This document shows positions 17,374 through 24,130 of a stretch of 64,000 nt of DNA, in pieces. The notes beneath the pieces were generated by a model that was not told the DNA's origin, ran no database searches, and was given only the letters and a program-made list of their open reading frames with translations. The stretch covers positions 62,001 to 126,000 of the forward strand of contig NZ_JAKCMI010000028.1 in assembly GCF_021412585.1 (NCBI RefSeq). The letters are read 5' to 3'. How positions within the stretch are numbered: the first letter of the stretch is position 1; each line of letters starts with the position of its first letter. The stretch is from Halomonas alkalisoli (GTDB lineage Bacteria; Pseudomonadota; Gammaproteobacteria; Pseudomonadales; Halomonadaceae). The position numbers and the translations under genes are program-made.

Positions 17374-17514
17374 CTACGTTTCCTTAATTGCCCGACAGGC
17401 TCGCTTGACCGAGGCGGGTGAAATACCGAAGTGATCCGTCGCTGCCTTGATACTAGGGCTGTTCTCTTGACGCCACTGGGCCACGGCTTCGTCATCGATG
17501 ACCTTCTCCGACAC
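17374..17514 (-). CDS. Small helix-turn-helix protein
   Basis: 46 residues from a GTG start with AAGGAAG upstream: SEKVIDDEAVAQWRQENSPSIKAATDHFGISPASVKRACRAIKET. The SIKAATDHFGISPASVKRACR part is a typical HTH with the Gly turn and a basic recognition helix, similar in style to the C-terminal HTH of resolvases. A longer frame to an ATG at 17649 exists but its extra N-terminus is low in protein character. It could be a small regulator of the island or a fragment of a larger gene. Confidence 0.5.
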   Translation of the reverse strand: MSEKVIDDEAVAQWRQENSPSIKAATDHFGISPASVKRACRAIKET

Positions 17515-17676
17515 ACGTTCTTCCTTTTTGCCCTGGCTATCTGCCCTGCCGCCTAAAGTGAGGAGGAGGCTGGCCGATAAGCATGGCATCGGTCCATGTC
17601 CTTGGATGGCACAGCCTACCTGTGTGATTCGTGCGGGGCTGATCAACACTTAACTCGGTGACAATGAGGCTACTAC

Positions 17677-18339
17677 GTGGCAGTTAAAGCAGCGGTGGCA
17701 TGGGCAGAGCGAGGCTGGACCAAGTTGGTCTCTATTGCTATGGGTGGTGCAGTCGGCATGTTCTTCGGTGGAGTCTTTCTCATACCGTTGGTGGCTCTTG
17801 TCGATGTGCTTGGCCTGACTGACGTTATTGACCCTGCGAGTCCCTGGGTATGGGCTTGGTGCGGAGCAATGGGCGGGTTTGTTTTTGGGAGCCACTCCGG
17901 GGCGAAGCCTGAACCCCAGGAGCAGACATCGGAAGCCAAGGGAGAACCCAAGGAGGAGCTTCTGGACCCATGGTCAGCGGTGGAGATGTGGAAGAGGGGG
18001 AAGTTCGAGTACGCCCAACTGATAGACCTATGCGAATACCAGCAAGGACTGGGACACGCGGATAGTGCCGCCTGTCTGGGGTGGCTCTATGAGTACGGGG
18101 ATCCAGCCGTCTCGGGTTCATATGATCACGGCAAAGCGGTCGGCTGTTACCGAACAGCGGCCCTGCTCGGTCATGATACAGCTCTCGATAGACTGCTAGC
18201 TTTGGAGAAGCTGGCGGCTCAGCATGAAGTGATGACCGAGGAGCAAAAGCAGGAGAGGAGCGCCTTTATCTTCAAGAAGGTCTCTCAGGCTATTGAGCAA
18301 GCAAAGGCGGAGGCTGAGGATCCAAAAGAAGACAAGTAA
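17677..18339 (+). CDS. Membrane protein with Sel1-like repeat
   Basis: 220 residues from a GTG start (GAGG upstream). Two membrane segments (about residues 17-44: LVSIAMGGAVGMFFGGVFLIPLVALVDVL, and 56-74: WVWAWCGAMGGFVFGS) are followed by an acidic linker and a cytosolic part with SAACLGWLYEYGDPAVSGSYDHGKAVGCYRTAALLGHDTALDRLLAL, which has the A-x-x-x-L-G-x-x-Y-x-x-G ... A-x-x-x-Y-x-x-A-A-x-x-G-x-x-x-A spacing of a Sel1 repeat. A charged coiled-coil tail ends the protein. It is the only long plus-strand gene of the island. Sel1 proteins mediate protein-protein contacts; no specific function is claimed. Confidence 0.68.
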   Translation: MAVKAAVAWAERGWTKLVSIAMGGAVGMFFGGVFLIPLVALVDVLGLTDVIDPASPWVWAWCGAMGGFVFGSHSGAKPEPQEQTSEAKGEPKEELLDPWSAVEMWKRGKFEYAQLIDLCEYQQGLGHADSAACLGWLYEYGDPAVSGSYDHGKAVGCYRTAALLGHDTALDRLLALEKLAAQHEVMTEEQKQERSAFIFKKVSQAIEQAKAEAEDPKEDK

Positions 18340-18348
18340 AAATAAATA

Positions 18349-18391
18349 AGCCCCACGATGAGAGTGCAAGCTATTCTCAACAAGTGGGGCT
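18349..18391 (-). terminator. Long hairpin with T-rich tail on the minus strand
   Basis: Outer stem AGCCCCAC / GTGGGGCT (18349-18356 with 18384-18391) and inner stem TGAGA / TCTCA (18359-18363 with 18375-18379). On the minus strand it is followed by TATTTATTTTTAC, so it would terminate the minus-strand unit containing the serine recombinase and the micro-ORF. It also lies just after the Sel1-like gene on the plus strand. Confidence 0.65.
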
Positions 18392-18409
18392 GTCCTGGTT
18401 AGCTTATCA

Positions 18410-18529
18410 TCAGGGGCGGTCTAGGTAGAACCCCGAGCGGTTCCATGCCAGCTCTACCAGACGTGGCACCCTCAGGAAGACCCCGTAGAAGCTCATTTCC
18501 AGTTCAAACCTGCCAATCCTGATGGTCAT
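18410..18529 (-). CDS. Candidate 39-residue micro-protein
   Basis: An ATG-initiated frame encodes MTIRIGRFELEMSFYGVFLR and then VPRLVELAWNRSGFYLDRP before TGA. Composition looks protein-like (an amphipathic start, aromatic residues, no low-complexity shadow pattern) and is reminiscent of tiny phage early proteins. GGGGAA lies about nine bases upstream of the ATG. It sits downstream of the recombinase gene and just before a minus-strand terminator. Comparative evidence would be needed to be sure. The rest of the 18392-18668 gap shows nothing else. Confidence 0.4.
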   Translation of the reverse strand: MTIRIGRFELEMSFYGVFLRVPRLVELAWNRSGFYLDRP

Positions 18530-18668
18530 TCTTGGTGTTCCCCGATTGCGTGAGAGAGGCTACTTTTTATCACGCCAGGAAACATTGTAAAAGCAATGCT
18601 TTCAATAACTTACTTACGTTATCGTAACTGTTCCACTAACGTATGGAAGGCGCATGGTGCCTCGACCC

Positions 18669-19313
18669 CTACGCCGAGGTGCGGTTGATGCTGTTCTCAG
18701 CAGCTCGCTTCTCAGCCCTTTGTACGGTGCTGACTCCACACCCGATGATGTCCGCTGTCTTACGGATGCTGAAGCCTTGCTGTCTCAACTCCATGATCCG
18801 ACGATGCTTCTCGCCATCCACTGGCCTCCCCCTGTAGGCTCCCTCTTCCTTGGCTTTGGCGATACCTTCCGCCTGACGCCTTCTCCTGTCCTCGTAATCC
18901 TTGCGAGCTACAGCCGCCAGCATGTCCAGCAGCATGGCATTCACTGCATCCAGCATCCTGCCGGTGAAGTCGTCTCCGCTGCCCACCGTCATGGCTGTGT
19001 GACTGGTGGGGAGATCGAGAGACACCACCCGGAGTCCAGCGCTCTGGATGGCTCCCTTGAGCTTGTTCCAATCGCCTTTAGTCAGGCGTGTCAGGCGGTC
19101 TACCTGCTCGACCAAGAGAACGTCTCCTGGCTGTGCATCGTCAATCAACCGAGCCAGTTCTGTACGGTCTGCCTTGGTGCCACTTGCATTTTCCACGTAC
19201 CAAGACGCAACCTTGGCCCCCTTCTCCTGGGCGAAGGCTGTCAGTGCCTCACGGGCACGGCTGGCATTCTGATCGTCGGTTGATGCTCTGAGGTACGCTC
19301 GGATGAAGGCCAT
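18669..19313 (-). CDS. Small serine recombinase (resolvase/invertase family)
   Basis: 214 residues. Catalytic N-terminal domain: AFIRAYLRASTDDQNASRAREAL, with the nucleophilic serine in RAST, then GDVLLVEQVDRLTRLTKGDW (the conserved E-x-x-D-R-L-x-R motif) and long E-helix DMLAAVARKDYEDRRRRQAEGIAKAKEEGAYRGRP. A C-terminal HTH (RIMELRQQGFSIRKTADIIGCGVSTVQRAEK) binds DNA. Known of the family: short members resolve cointegrates or invert segments. The ATG at 19313 has GGAG upstream; the longer frame runs through the promoter. It could resolve island multimers, or the gene could be a remnant of another element. Confidence 0.88.
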   Translation of the reverse strand: MAFIRAYLRASTDDQNASRAREALTAFAQEKGAKVASWYVENASGTKADRTELARLIDDAQPGDVLLVEQVDRLTRLTKGDWNKLKGAIQSAGLRVVSLDLPTSHTAMTVGSGDDFTGRMLDAVNAMLLDMLAAVARKDYEDRRRRQAEGIAKAKEEGAYRGRPVDGEKHRRIMELRQQGFSIRKTADIIGCGVSTVQRAEKRAAENSINRTSA

Positions 19314-19338
19314 TCCTGTGTCTCCCTGCTGCACGCTT

Positions 19339-19387
19339 GTGTTCACTTGAGTGTGTTCACAATATGCGTACTCGTTAGGGTTGTCAA
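19339..19387 (-). promoter_or_regulatory. Sigma-70-type promoter and repeated operator of the serine recombinase
   Basis: On the minus strand TTGACA (19387-19382), a 17-bp spacer and TATTGT (19364-19359) form a near-consensus promoter. The octamer GTGAACAC occurs twice just downstream (minus-strand reading of 19353-19360 and 19339-19346), 14 bp apart and overlapping the expected start site, a likely operator, perhaps for autorepression. Confidence 0.65.
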
Positions 19388-19391
19388 ACAC

Positions 19392-19710
19392 TGGATATGA
19401 ATACGAATACGGCAGCTCTCAGGACGTACCCTTTGTGGTATACCTCAATGAACAGGGATGGTGGGCGTCGAGAAGCTCAGCAAAAGCCATCAGTGCGTCG
19501 CTAGGAGAGAGGCAGGGCCAATGGCATGGTTCAGGTGGAGAGCGTCTCCTGTGGCGCTGTGGAGCGTCCTGCTCAGCCCTACCACCCCCGCTCCCTTCCA
19601 TCCGACGTGCATAGGTGGCACCCCTCGCTGCTCGAAGGGACCGACCGGGGCCAGGGGGGATAGATGCGCAGCGTAACCCGTGGGTGTCGGCTCAAATTTC
19701 TGTCACAAAA
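19392..19710. other. Gene-free stretch of the island
   Basis: Between the recombinase promoter and RNase HI (both minus strand). Short frames exist, including overlapping 40- and 23-codon minus-strand frames joined at a TGATG near 19490, but none looks convincingly coding. No repeat or RNA feature was recognised. Confidence 0.4.
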
Positions 19711-20286
19711 TCATGCCGGAGCTACACCGCCGAAAAGACCACCCTCAGGAATCCCGCATCTATCGAAATGGTCACGGGTATCACCGGGCTGGAAGTGGGC
19801 CATATTGAAGATGTTGCCGTAGGCTGCTGCCATGGCCATCTTGTCCGCCAGCTCGTTCAGAGGGTGGCCACTGTGCCCCTTGATCCAGCGGACCTCTACG
19901 GGTCGGCTCATCAGGAGAGCGTCCAGTTCTCGCCACAGGTCTTGGTTCTCCACGGGCTTCCTCTGGGCATTAACCCAGCCCTTGGCCTTCCATCCCTGGA
20001 GCCACTCGTTGCAGCCACGGGAGACATAGGCGCTGTCCGTGTGGACGATGGCATGAGCGTCTGACCAGTCGGAGCGTATGGCCTTCAATGCCTCGATGAT
20101 GGCGGTCAGCTCCATACGGTTGCTGGTGGTCGGCTCTACCTTGCCGCTGAGGCGTCTCTGCTCCTGGGGGTAGTCCAAGATGGCAGCCCATCCACCGAAG
20201 GCGAAGGGCGAGCCGTTGTTGATACAGGAGCCGTCCGTATGGATGGTGATGGGGCCAGAAGGGGGAACGGGGGTGATGATGTGCAT
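19711..20286 (-). CDS. rnhA: Ribonuclease HI (island copy)
   Basis: 191 residues. The four carboxylates of type 1 RNase H are present: D18 (IHTDGSC), E59 (SNRMEL), D84 (VHTDSAYV) and D148 (LNELADKMA), with the catalytic histidine H138 in WIKGHSGHP. The enzyme cuts RNA in RNA-DNA hybrids. The C-terminal ~35 residues extend beyond the core domain. Its location inside the island shows that this is an accessory copy; chromosomes of this type normally have another rnhA elsewhere. RNase H genes occur in phage and plasmid replication modules. The GAGG ten bases upstream supports the ATG. Confidence 0.93.
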   Translation of the reverse strand: MHIITPVPPSGPITIHTDGSCINNGSPFAFGGWAAILDYPQEQRRLSGKVEPTTSNRMELTAIIEALKAIRSDWSDAHAIVHTDSAYVSRGCNEWLQGWKAKGWVNAQRKPVENQDLWRELDALLMSRPVEVRWIKGHSGHPLNELADKMAMAAAYGNIFNMAHFQPGDTRDHFDRCGIPEGGLFGGVAPA

Positions 20287-20630
20287 GAGCGTATGTCCTC
20301 ATTGTCGAAGGCGACAGCTCCCCTCAGACAACGGACCCAGCGAACGGACATACGCCGTTGCCTGTCTATCGCCTTCGAGAATGTCACTGGGGTTATCTTG
20401 AAGAGTGGCTTGGGGAAAGCCTTGGGTTGTACTGACAAGGGTCAGTGATGGTTACCACTACCACCAGTATTCCTATCCCTGACAGGACATCCCTGACCAG
20501 TGAGGAATATTTCTTCCTTTGTCAGTTGTTCCATTGTCAGAAATGTGGTAAAGAAAAACCCCTCTATAGGTCTGTCTTATAAGTTGCATCTATAGGTGGG
20601 TCTGGTTTGGGTATACACGGGTGGTGATGG
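20287..20630. repeat. Repeat-rich intergenic region upstream of RNase HI
   Basis: 344 bp without a gene. TCTATAGGT occurs at 20563-20571 and 20589-20597 (26 bp apart, direct). The CTGACA/TGTCAG hexamer recurs, for example around 20433, 20478, 20519 and 20534. AT-rich DNA surrounds them. The region must carry the promoter for rnhA, and the iterated short words look like protein-binding sites or a small origin-like array, but this is only a pattern. Confidence 0.4.
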
Positions 20631-21374
20631 TCAGTAGTAGGTAGTCACTCTGAGTCCATGCTTGGGCTGGGCTTCATGTCTTTCTTTATGAGTCCGCTTT
20701 GCACTTCTCCTCCATAACTGTTCAGTAATCGAACGTCGCCGATCTTGCTGGTAACGTGCCGTTGCCCATTGAGGCGCTCGCATTGATCGTGCTGCACATT
20801 CCAAGGTCTGGCGAGTGTTCGCCTCCTTCTGCTGAATGGCGAGGTCACGCTCAGCCTCGATCTTCTTGGCCTGACCCATGAGTGCCTCGATGTACTTCAT
20901 CGGGTTGGTCAGTAGGTCTGCCGCTGCGTGGTCTGCTACTGCGACTCCTTGGGTCTGACCCGGGGCGAAGAACACGGCCAGCTTCGGGTGTGCCCAGGTG
21001 CTACGGTTGGGGATGTAGCGGTTGCCTGGGATTTTATCTACGAGTTCTTGGGCCGGGATTTTCCCGGTGCTAGAAAGTTCAGCGATGTATTCCTTCGTTA
21101 CTGGCGACCGCATGAAGTCGGGCAGGAACTTCCCCAGTGACCCAGTCTTGGAAGGCCTTCGCCTCGGCTTGTCGCTACGCATGATGAGTTTGTAGAGGCC
21201 TGGCACGGAGACCACGGCACCCTTACGCTTTCCCTGTAACGGATACAGGGTCTTCTCATCGGCAGCCAGCTTGCGGGTTGCCACAGTAACGTTCGGTCCA
21301 TTGGGCTGGATGTGTAGGCCGAGCGCACGACACACGTCAGCGGCTACGAACCAAGGCTCGCCAGCGATCTCCAC
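20631..21374 (-). CDS. BRO-N domain (phage antirepressor-like) protein, 5' end possibly lost
   Basis: Up to 247 residues from a GTG start: VEIAGEPWFVAADVCRALGLHIQPN is the core of the BRO-N domain found in phage antirepressors. In-frame codons upstream of the GTG read IQWNDNTLTVRV, exactly what normally precedes this core, but they run straight into the stop codon of the FRG gene with no ATG/GTG/TTG between. So either translation starts at an unusual codon, or the original start was lost when the FRG gene arrived. The C-terminal ~60 residues are rich in R/H and may be frameshifted relative to relatives. Known of the family: DNA-binding regulators of phage genes. Confidence 0.7.
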   Translation of the reverse strand: MEIAGEPWFVAADVCRALGLHIQPNGPNVTVATRKLAADEKTLYPLQGKRKGAVVSVPGLYKLIMRSDKPRRRPSKTGSLGKFLPDFMRSPVTKEYIAELSSTGKIPAQELVDKIPGNRYIPNRSTWAHPKLAVFFAPGQTQGVAVADHAAADLLTNPMKYIEALMGQAKKIEAERDLAIQQKEANTRQTLECAARSMRAPQWATARYQQDRRRSITEQLWRRSAKRTHKERHEAQPKHGLRVTTYY

Positions 21375-21413
21375 TACGCGAACGGTCAGGGTGTTGTCGT
21401 TCCACTGAATTGC

Positions 21414-22340
21414 CTATTCGCTTAGAAGATACCGGGTTGAAGCCTCATATGAGCCGGGCCACTTATGACGAATTCTTGCCCAGTCTCTGATGCTCTTGGC
21501 AATTCCTTCATATCCAGGGAATAGGGTTACTCCAGAAACACCGACTGACTCACAACATGCCAGCAGCTCACCTGCTTCAGTTTTTGGAAGTGTCACACAT
21601 TGAAGATGAAACGGGGCGTCAGGGCCAGAAAAATCACAGGCTCTTAGCTCCAGCCTTCGCTCGGTGAATATATCATTACTATTGCCTTCAGTGCGCGAGA
21701 CAGTAAACAAGCCCGACTGTGCCGCCAAGTAAGGGCTTGTTGCTCCCGGAGGTTGTGCAAAACTAACCTCACGGACCCGTGTGCTTAGGGCCCAAACGGC
21801 AAGGCTGCCAGTAAGAATAGCTTGATCGTCATTGAGACTCGATAGGGCAGAAGCGGCTGCAAAATAAGCCGCTATATAAGAGCTGCGAGTCCAGTCGAGT
21901 AGGCAGGTTGGAACACCGTGATGCTGAGCAAATGCTAGCAGATTGTACATGGCTGGATCGGGCCACTCTTGACTGGTTCCTATCAACTCATCTATAGGAT
22001 CAAGCTGTTGTCGCACCTGTGGGGAGTCGCCTGGTATCGCTAGACCCGCTCGATCACAAGCAGCGATAAAGGCCTTAATTACTGCTTTTTCAAATTCTAC
22101 CTGATCATTACAGGAAATGTCTTGATTGCCGTAATAGCGGGCTGCAGTCACTTCGCCCTGTCGGCGGTGGGCGGAAGGAACGAGACCAAATTCCGCATCT
22201 GGTTGTCCGCGAAATACATGGATGCTATTTTTCCAGCGCTCTGTCTCTAAAGGGTTAAGATACTCTAGAAACTGACGAGCAGTTGTACACGGATAGAATT
22301 GGCAGCAGTGCGCTTGGCTGGTCATATCACTCCATTCCAT
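21414..22340 (-). CDS. FRG-domain protein (PF08867-like), probable accessory/defence cargo
   Basis: 308 residues. The FRG signature is clear: SIHVFRGQPDAEFGLVPSAHRR (FRGQ), then YNLLAFAQHHGVPTCLLDWTRSSYIAAYFAAAS (AQHxGxPTxLLDWT...AxYFA). The C-terminal part ends with LLACCESVGVSGVTLFPGYEGIAKSIRDWARIR, common in these proteins. The biochemical role of FRG domains is unknown; they are frequent in mobile elements and anti-phage gene clusters. Codon use is AT-rich compared with the core genome. Its stop codon is in frame with, and 39 bases before, the GTG used for the BRO-N gene, so the two may be translationally coupled or recombined. Confidence 0.85.
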   Translation of the reverse strand: MEWSDMTSQAHCCQFYPCTTARQFLEYLNPLETERWKNSIHVFRGQPDAEFGLVPSAHRRQGEVTAARYYGNQDISCNDQVEFEKAVIKAFIAACDRAGLAIPGDSPQVRQQLDPIDELIGTSQEWPDPAMYNLLAFAQHHGVPTCLLDWTRSSYIAAYFAAASALSSLNDDQAILTGSLAVWALSTRVREVSFAQPPGATSPYLAAQSGLFTVSRTEGNSNDIFTERRLELRACDFSGPDAPFHLQCVTLPKTEAGELLACCESVGVSGVTLFPGYEGIAKSIRDWARIRHKWPGSYEASTRYLLSE

Positions 22341-22569
22341 CTCTCCCCCCCTTGGCTCCTAAGTTTATGTTTTCCCGCAGTTGAATCTACTAGTAACCTT
22401 ACCATGGTCTGTGTGAAGGGGCTCAAGGGGCGCCTAACGCCTGGGCAGCGCAGTGATCGGTATCGTTACCTTGATGACCTCAGAATCGTTGTTGTAACCG
22501 CCGGGAGCAGTGGCGGCTCCCCGTTGGGTAAGTGCTGTTCAGCAAACAATTTTCCTCGGGTTGAGGATT

Positions 22570-23910
22570 TCAGCTATCAGGTTTCAGCAGGGCTTCAGCC
22601 TTGATCGCTTCCACAGCCTTCAGCCTCGCCTTGAAGTCCGGGCCACGGTGATAGACCTTGCTGGCTGTGGTCAGTCCTCGTTCATGACCTGTGACCCAGA
22701 CCACGAGCTGCTCTTGGAAGCCAGCTCCGAGCATGATGGTGATGGCTGTGGTCCTGAACGAGTGGAAGCCTATCTTTCTGCCTTCCTTGGGAATCGTCTT
22801 CCCGGTCAGCCGAGAGAACCACTGGGAGAACTTCGGTCCCTTCTTCCCATCGGTGCGGTTCGTTGCCCCAGCTTCGGGGAAGAGGTACTCAGACCCTGCC
22901 GTCTGGGCTTGCTTGAGCTGCTCTAGTACCAGCGGCTTGATGGCGGAGTGTAGCGGGACGTCTCGTGTAGCATTGCTGTTCTTTCCCTTGCCTTCACGCA
23001 CTGACAGGCACCAAACGCCTTGCTGCTGGATGATGTCGGTCGTCTTAAGCGAACACAGCTCTTCGAGCCTTGCGCCTGTGTAGAAGCCGAGGCGGGGCAG
23101 CAGGTAGAAGATGCCGTCATCCCCTTCCGTGGCTTTGAAGATCGCCTCGACGTCATCGCGGGTGAATTGATCGTAGCTCTTCACGGTGGCCTTGGGGTTG
23201 AGGCTGTGCCCCTTGAAAGGGTTCCCGGTTGGCAGCGGCTCTTCCATGGTGTACTCGGCGTGACGCCAGAGAGCCGACAGACCCGAGAGGTAGTTGGCCA
23301 CGGTCTGCTTGGTCTTGCCGATGCTGAGCTGGTCTGTGGTGAATTCCCTGACCTGCTTGCGCGTCATCGTGACCAGGGCCGCGTCTTCTGTCCCGAGGTT
23401 GTCGAGGAAGAGCTGTACGGCATGGCTGTTCTTCAAGCGTGTGGAGTGCTTCCGCTCGATGAGAGGGGAGTGGAGCCAGTCTTCGAGGGCTGCCTTGAGG
23501 GTGAGCCTGTACGTCTCCGGCGTCTCGGTTGTGCCCATGTAGCGTAGAGCGTCCTGCTCGATTTCAGACAGCTTCTCTGCCTCGATCACTTCAAGCAGAT
23601 ACGGGCCATCAGGGTCATTGCTGCGCAGCTCCTGGTCAGCCTCTGTGAAGCGCTCACGGGCAGCCAGGAACAGACCACGCCGCTTCGCCTGGCAGAGTTC
23701 CCCTGTTAGCGAGGCTTCCAGCTCCGACAGCTCAACCAATAGTCGGTCCCTGATCCGGCAAGCGTCATCAAGGTCGCCAGTCTGGGTGCTCTGCTGGAGC
23801 ATTTTCTTGCCGAGGTGTTGAGCGAGGGTAGGGGAGAGCCGCTTCTGGACGAACCAGACGTTGCCCCTCATGCGAAGGTGTCGGGTGTCGGCTGGCTTGC
23901 CTCTGGCCAT
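22570..23910 (-). CDS. int: Tyrosine recombinase, integrase of the tRNA-Gly island
   Basis: 446 residues. N-terminal arm-binding-like part (HLRMRGNVWFVQKRLSPTLAQHLGKKMLQQSTQTGDLDDACRIRD), core-binding SAM-like domain (LFLDNLGTEDAALVTMTRKQVREFTTDQL), then the catalytic domain with Arg in FYTGARLEELCSL, HxxR in IGFHSFRTT, His in VTGHERGLTT and the nucleophilic Tyr in ASKVYHRG. All catalytic residues are present. It lies with its start 147 bp from the tRNA-Gly 3' end, the usual place for the integrase of a tRNA-targeting element. Arm-like repeats at 23972-24001 overlap its probable promoter region, which could give autoregulation. GGAG precedes the ATG. Confidence 0.93.
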   Translation of the reverse strand: MARGKPADTRHLRMRGNVWFVQKRLSPTLAQHLGKKMLQQSTQTGDLDDACRIRDRLLVELSELEASLTGELCQAKRRGLFLAARERFTEADQELRSNDPDGPYLLEVIEAEKLSEIEQDALRYMGTTETPETYRLTLKAALEDWLHSPLIERKHSTRLKNSHAVQLFLDNLGTEDAALVTMTRKQVREFTTDQLSIGKTKQTVANYLSGLSALWRHAEYTMEEPLPTGNPFKGHSLNPKATVKSYDQFTRDDVEAIFKATEGDDGIFYLLPRLGFYTGARLEELCSLKTTDIIQQQGVWCLSVREGKGKNSNATRDVPLHSAIKPLVLEQLKQAQTAGSEYLFPEAGATNRTDGKKGPKFSQWFSRLTGKTIPKEGRKIGFHSFRTTAITIMLGAGFQEQLVVWVTGHERGLTTASKVYHRGPDFKARLKAVEAIKAEALLKPDS

Positions 23911-23970
23911 AGATGATGCTCCGGTGCGCTAGTGGAAGAACGCGGAGCATACAGCGGAGCGGGGGAGAAG

Positions 23971-24001
23971 TGTAGCCACTTTTGTAGCCATTCCTGTAGC
24001 A
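23971..24001. repeat. Clustered GTAGCC repeats, candidate integrase arm-type sites (right end)
   Basis: GTAGCC(A/C-type) words begin at 23972, 23984 and 23996 (last one GTAGCA), exactly 12 bp apart, between the integrase start and the tRNA. The 11-mer TGTAGCCACTT (23971-23981) is identical to that at 16192-16202. Confidence 0.6.
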
Positions 24002-24054
24002 CCTAACCCCATGATTGGTGGGGAAAACCTTGAGTATCAACGGCTTGAGTGGCT

Positions 24055-24076
24055 ACTGGAGCGGGTGAAGGGAATC
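24055..24076. repeat. Right attachment site overlapping the tRNA-Gly 3' end
   Basis: Second copy of the 22-bp repeat found at 16100-16121. It covers the last 20 bases of the tRNA gene (24057-24076) plus two flanking bases, so integration restores an intact tRNA. Confidence 0.9.
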
Positions 24077-24130
24077 GAACCCTCGTCTTAAGCTTGGGAA
24101 GCTTCTGCTCTACCATTGAGCTACACCCGC
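24057..24130 (-). tRNA. tRNA-Gly (anticodon CCC)
   Basis: Read on the minus strand, GCGGGTGTAGCTCAATGGTA starts a full cloverleaf: 7-bp acceptor stem GCGGGTG with CACCCGC, D arm, anticodon stem-loop CTTCCCAAGC (anticodon CCC), T-arm with GGTTCGATTCC, discriminator T and encoded CCA (TCCA at 24060-24057). Length 74 nt. It is the integration site of the neighbouring island. Confidence 0.95.

Larger units (their letters stand above)
16100..24076. mobile_element. Integrative genomic island in tRNA-Gly(CCC), about 8 kb
   Basis: The DNA between two perfect 22-bp direct repeats (16100-16121 and 24055-24076) forms a classic tRNA-integrated element. The right repeat is the 3' end of the tRNA-Gly(CCC) gene; the left one is the displaced fragment. 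A tyrosine integrase lies 146 bp inside the tRNA end. Base composition is visibly more AT-rich and codon use differs from the flanks (especially 16260-17333 and 21414-22340). Cargo: unrecognised protein, small HTH protein, Sel1-like membrane protein, micro-ORF, serine recombinase, RNase HI, BRO-N protein, FRG protein, integrase. No capsid, terminase, conjugation or replication-initiation gene is visible, so it is not a complete prophage or ICE. Confidence 0.9.

Noticed and set aside
18643-19291. Plus-strand frames opposite the serine recombinase
   Set aside because: The minus-strand protein has catalytic and HTH motifs and a good promoter; the plus frames have neither.
20631-20850. Frameshift in the C-terminal part of the BRO-N gene
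   Set aside because: Another frame (ending SGLIKKDMKPSPSMDSE) looks somewhat more protein-like, but without homologues the case is not strong enough to call a pseudogene.
16100-24076. Complete prophage
   Set aside because: No terminase, portal, capsid, tail, lysis or replication-initiator genes; only an integrase and phage-type regulators.
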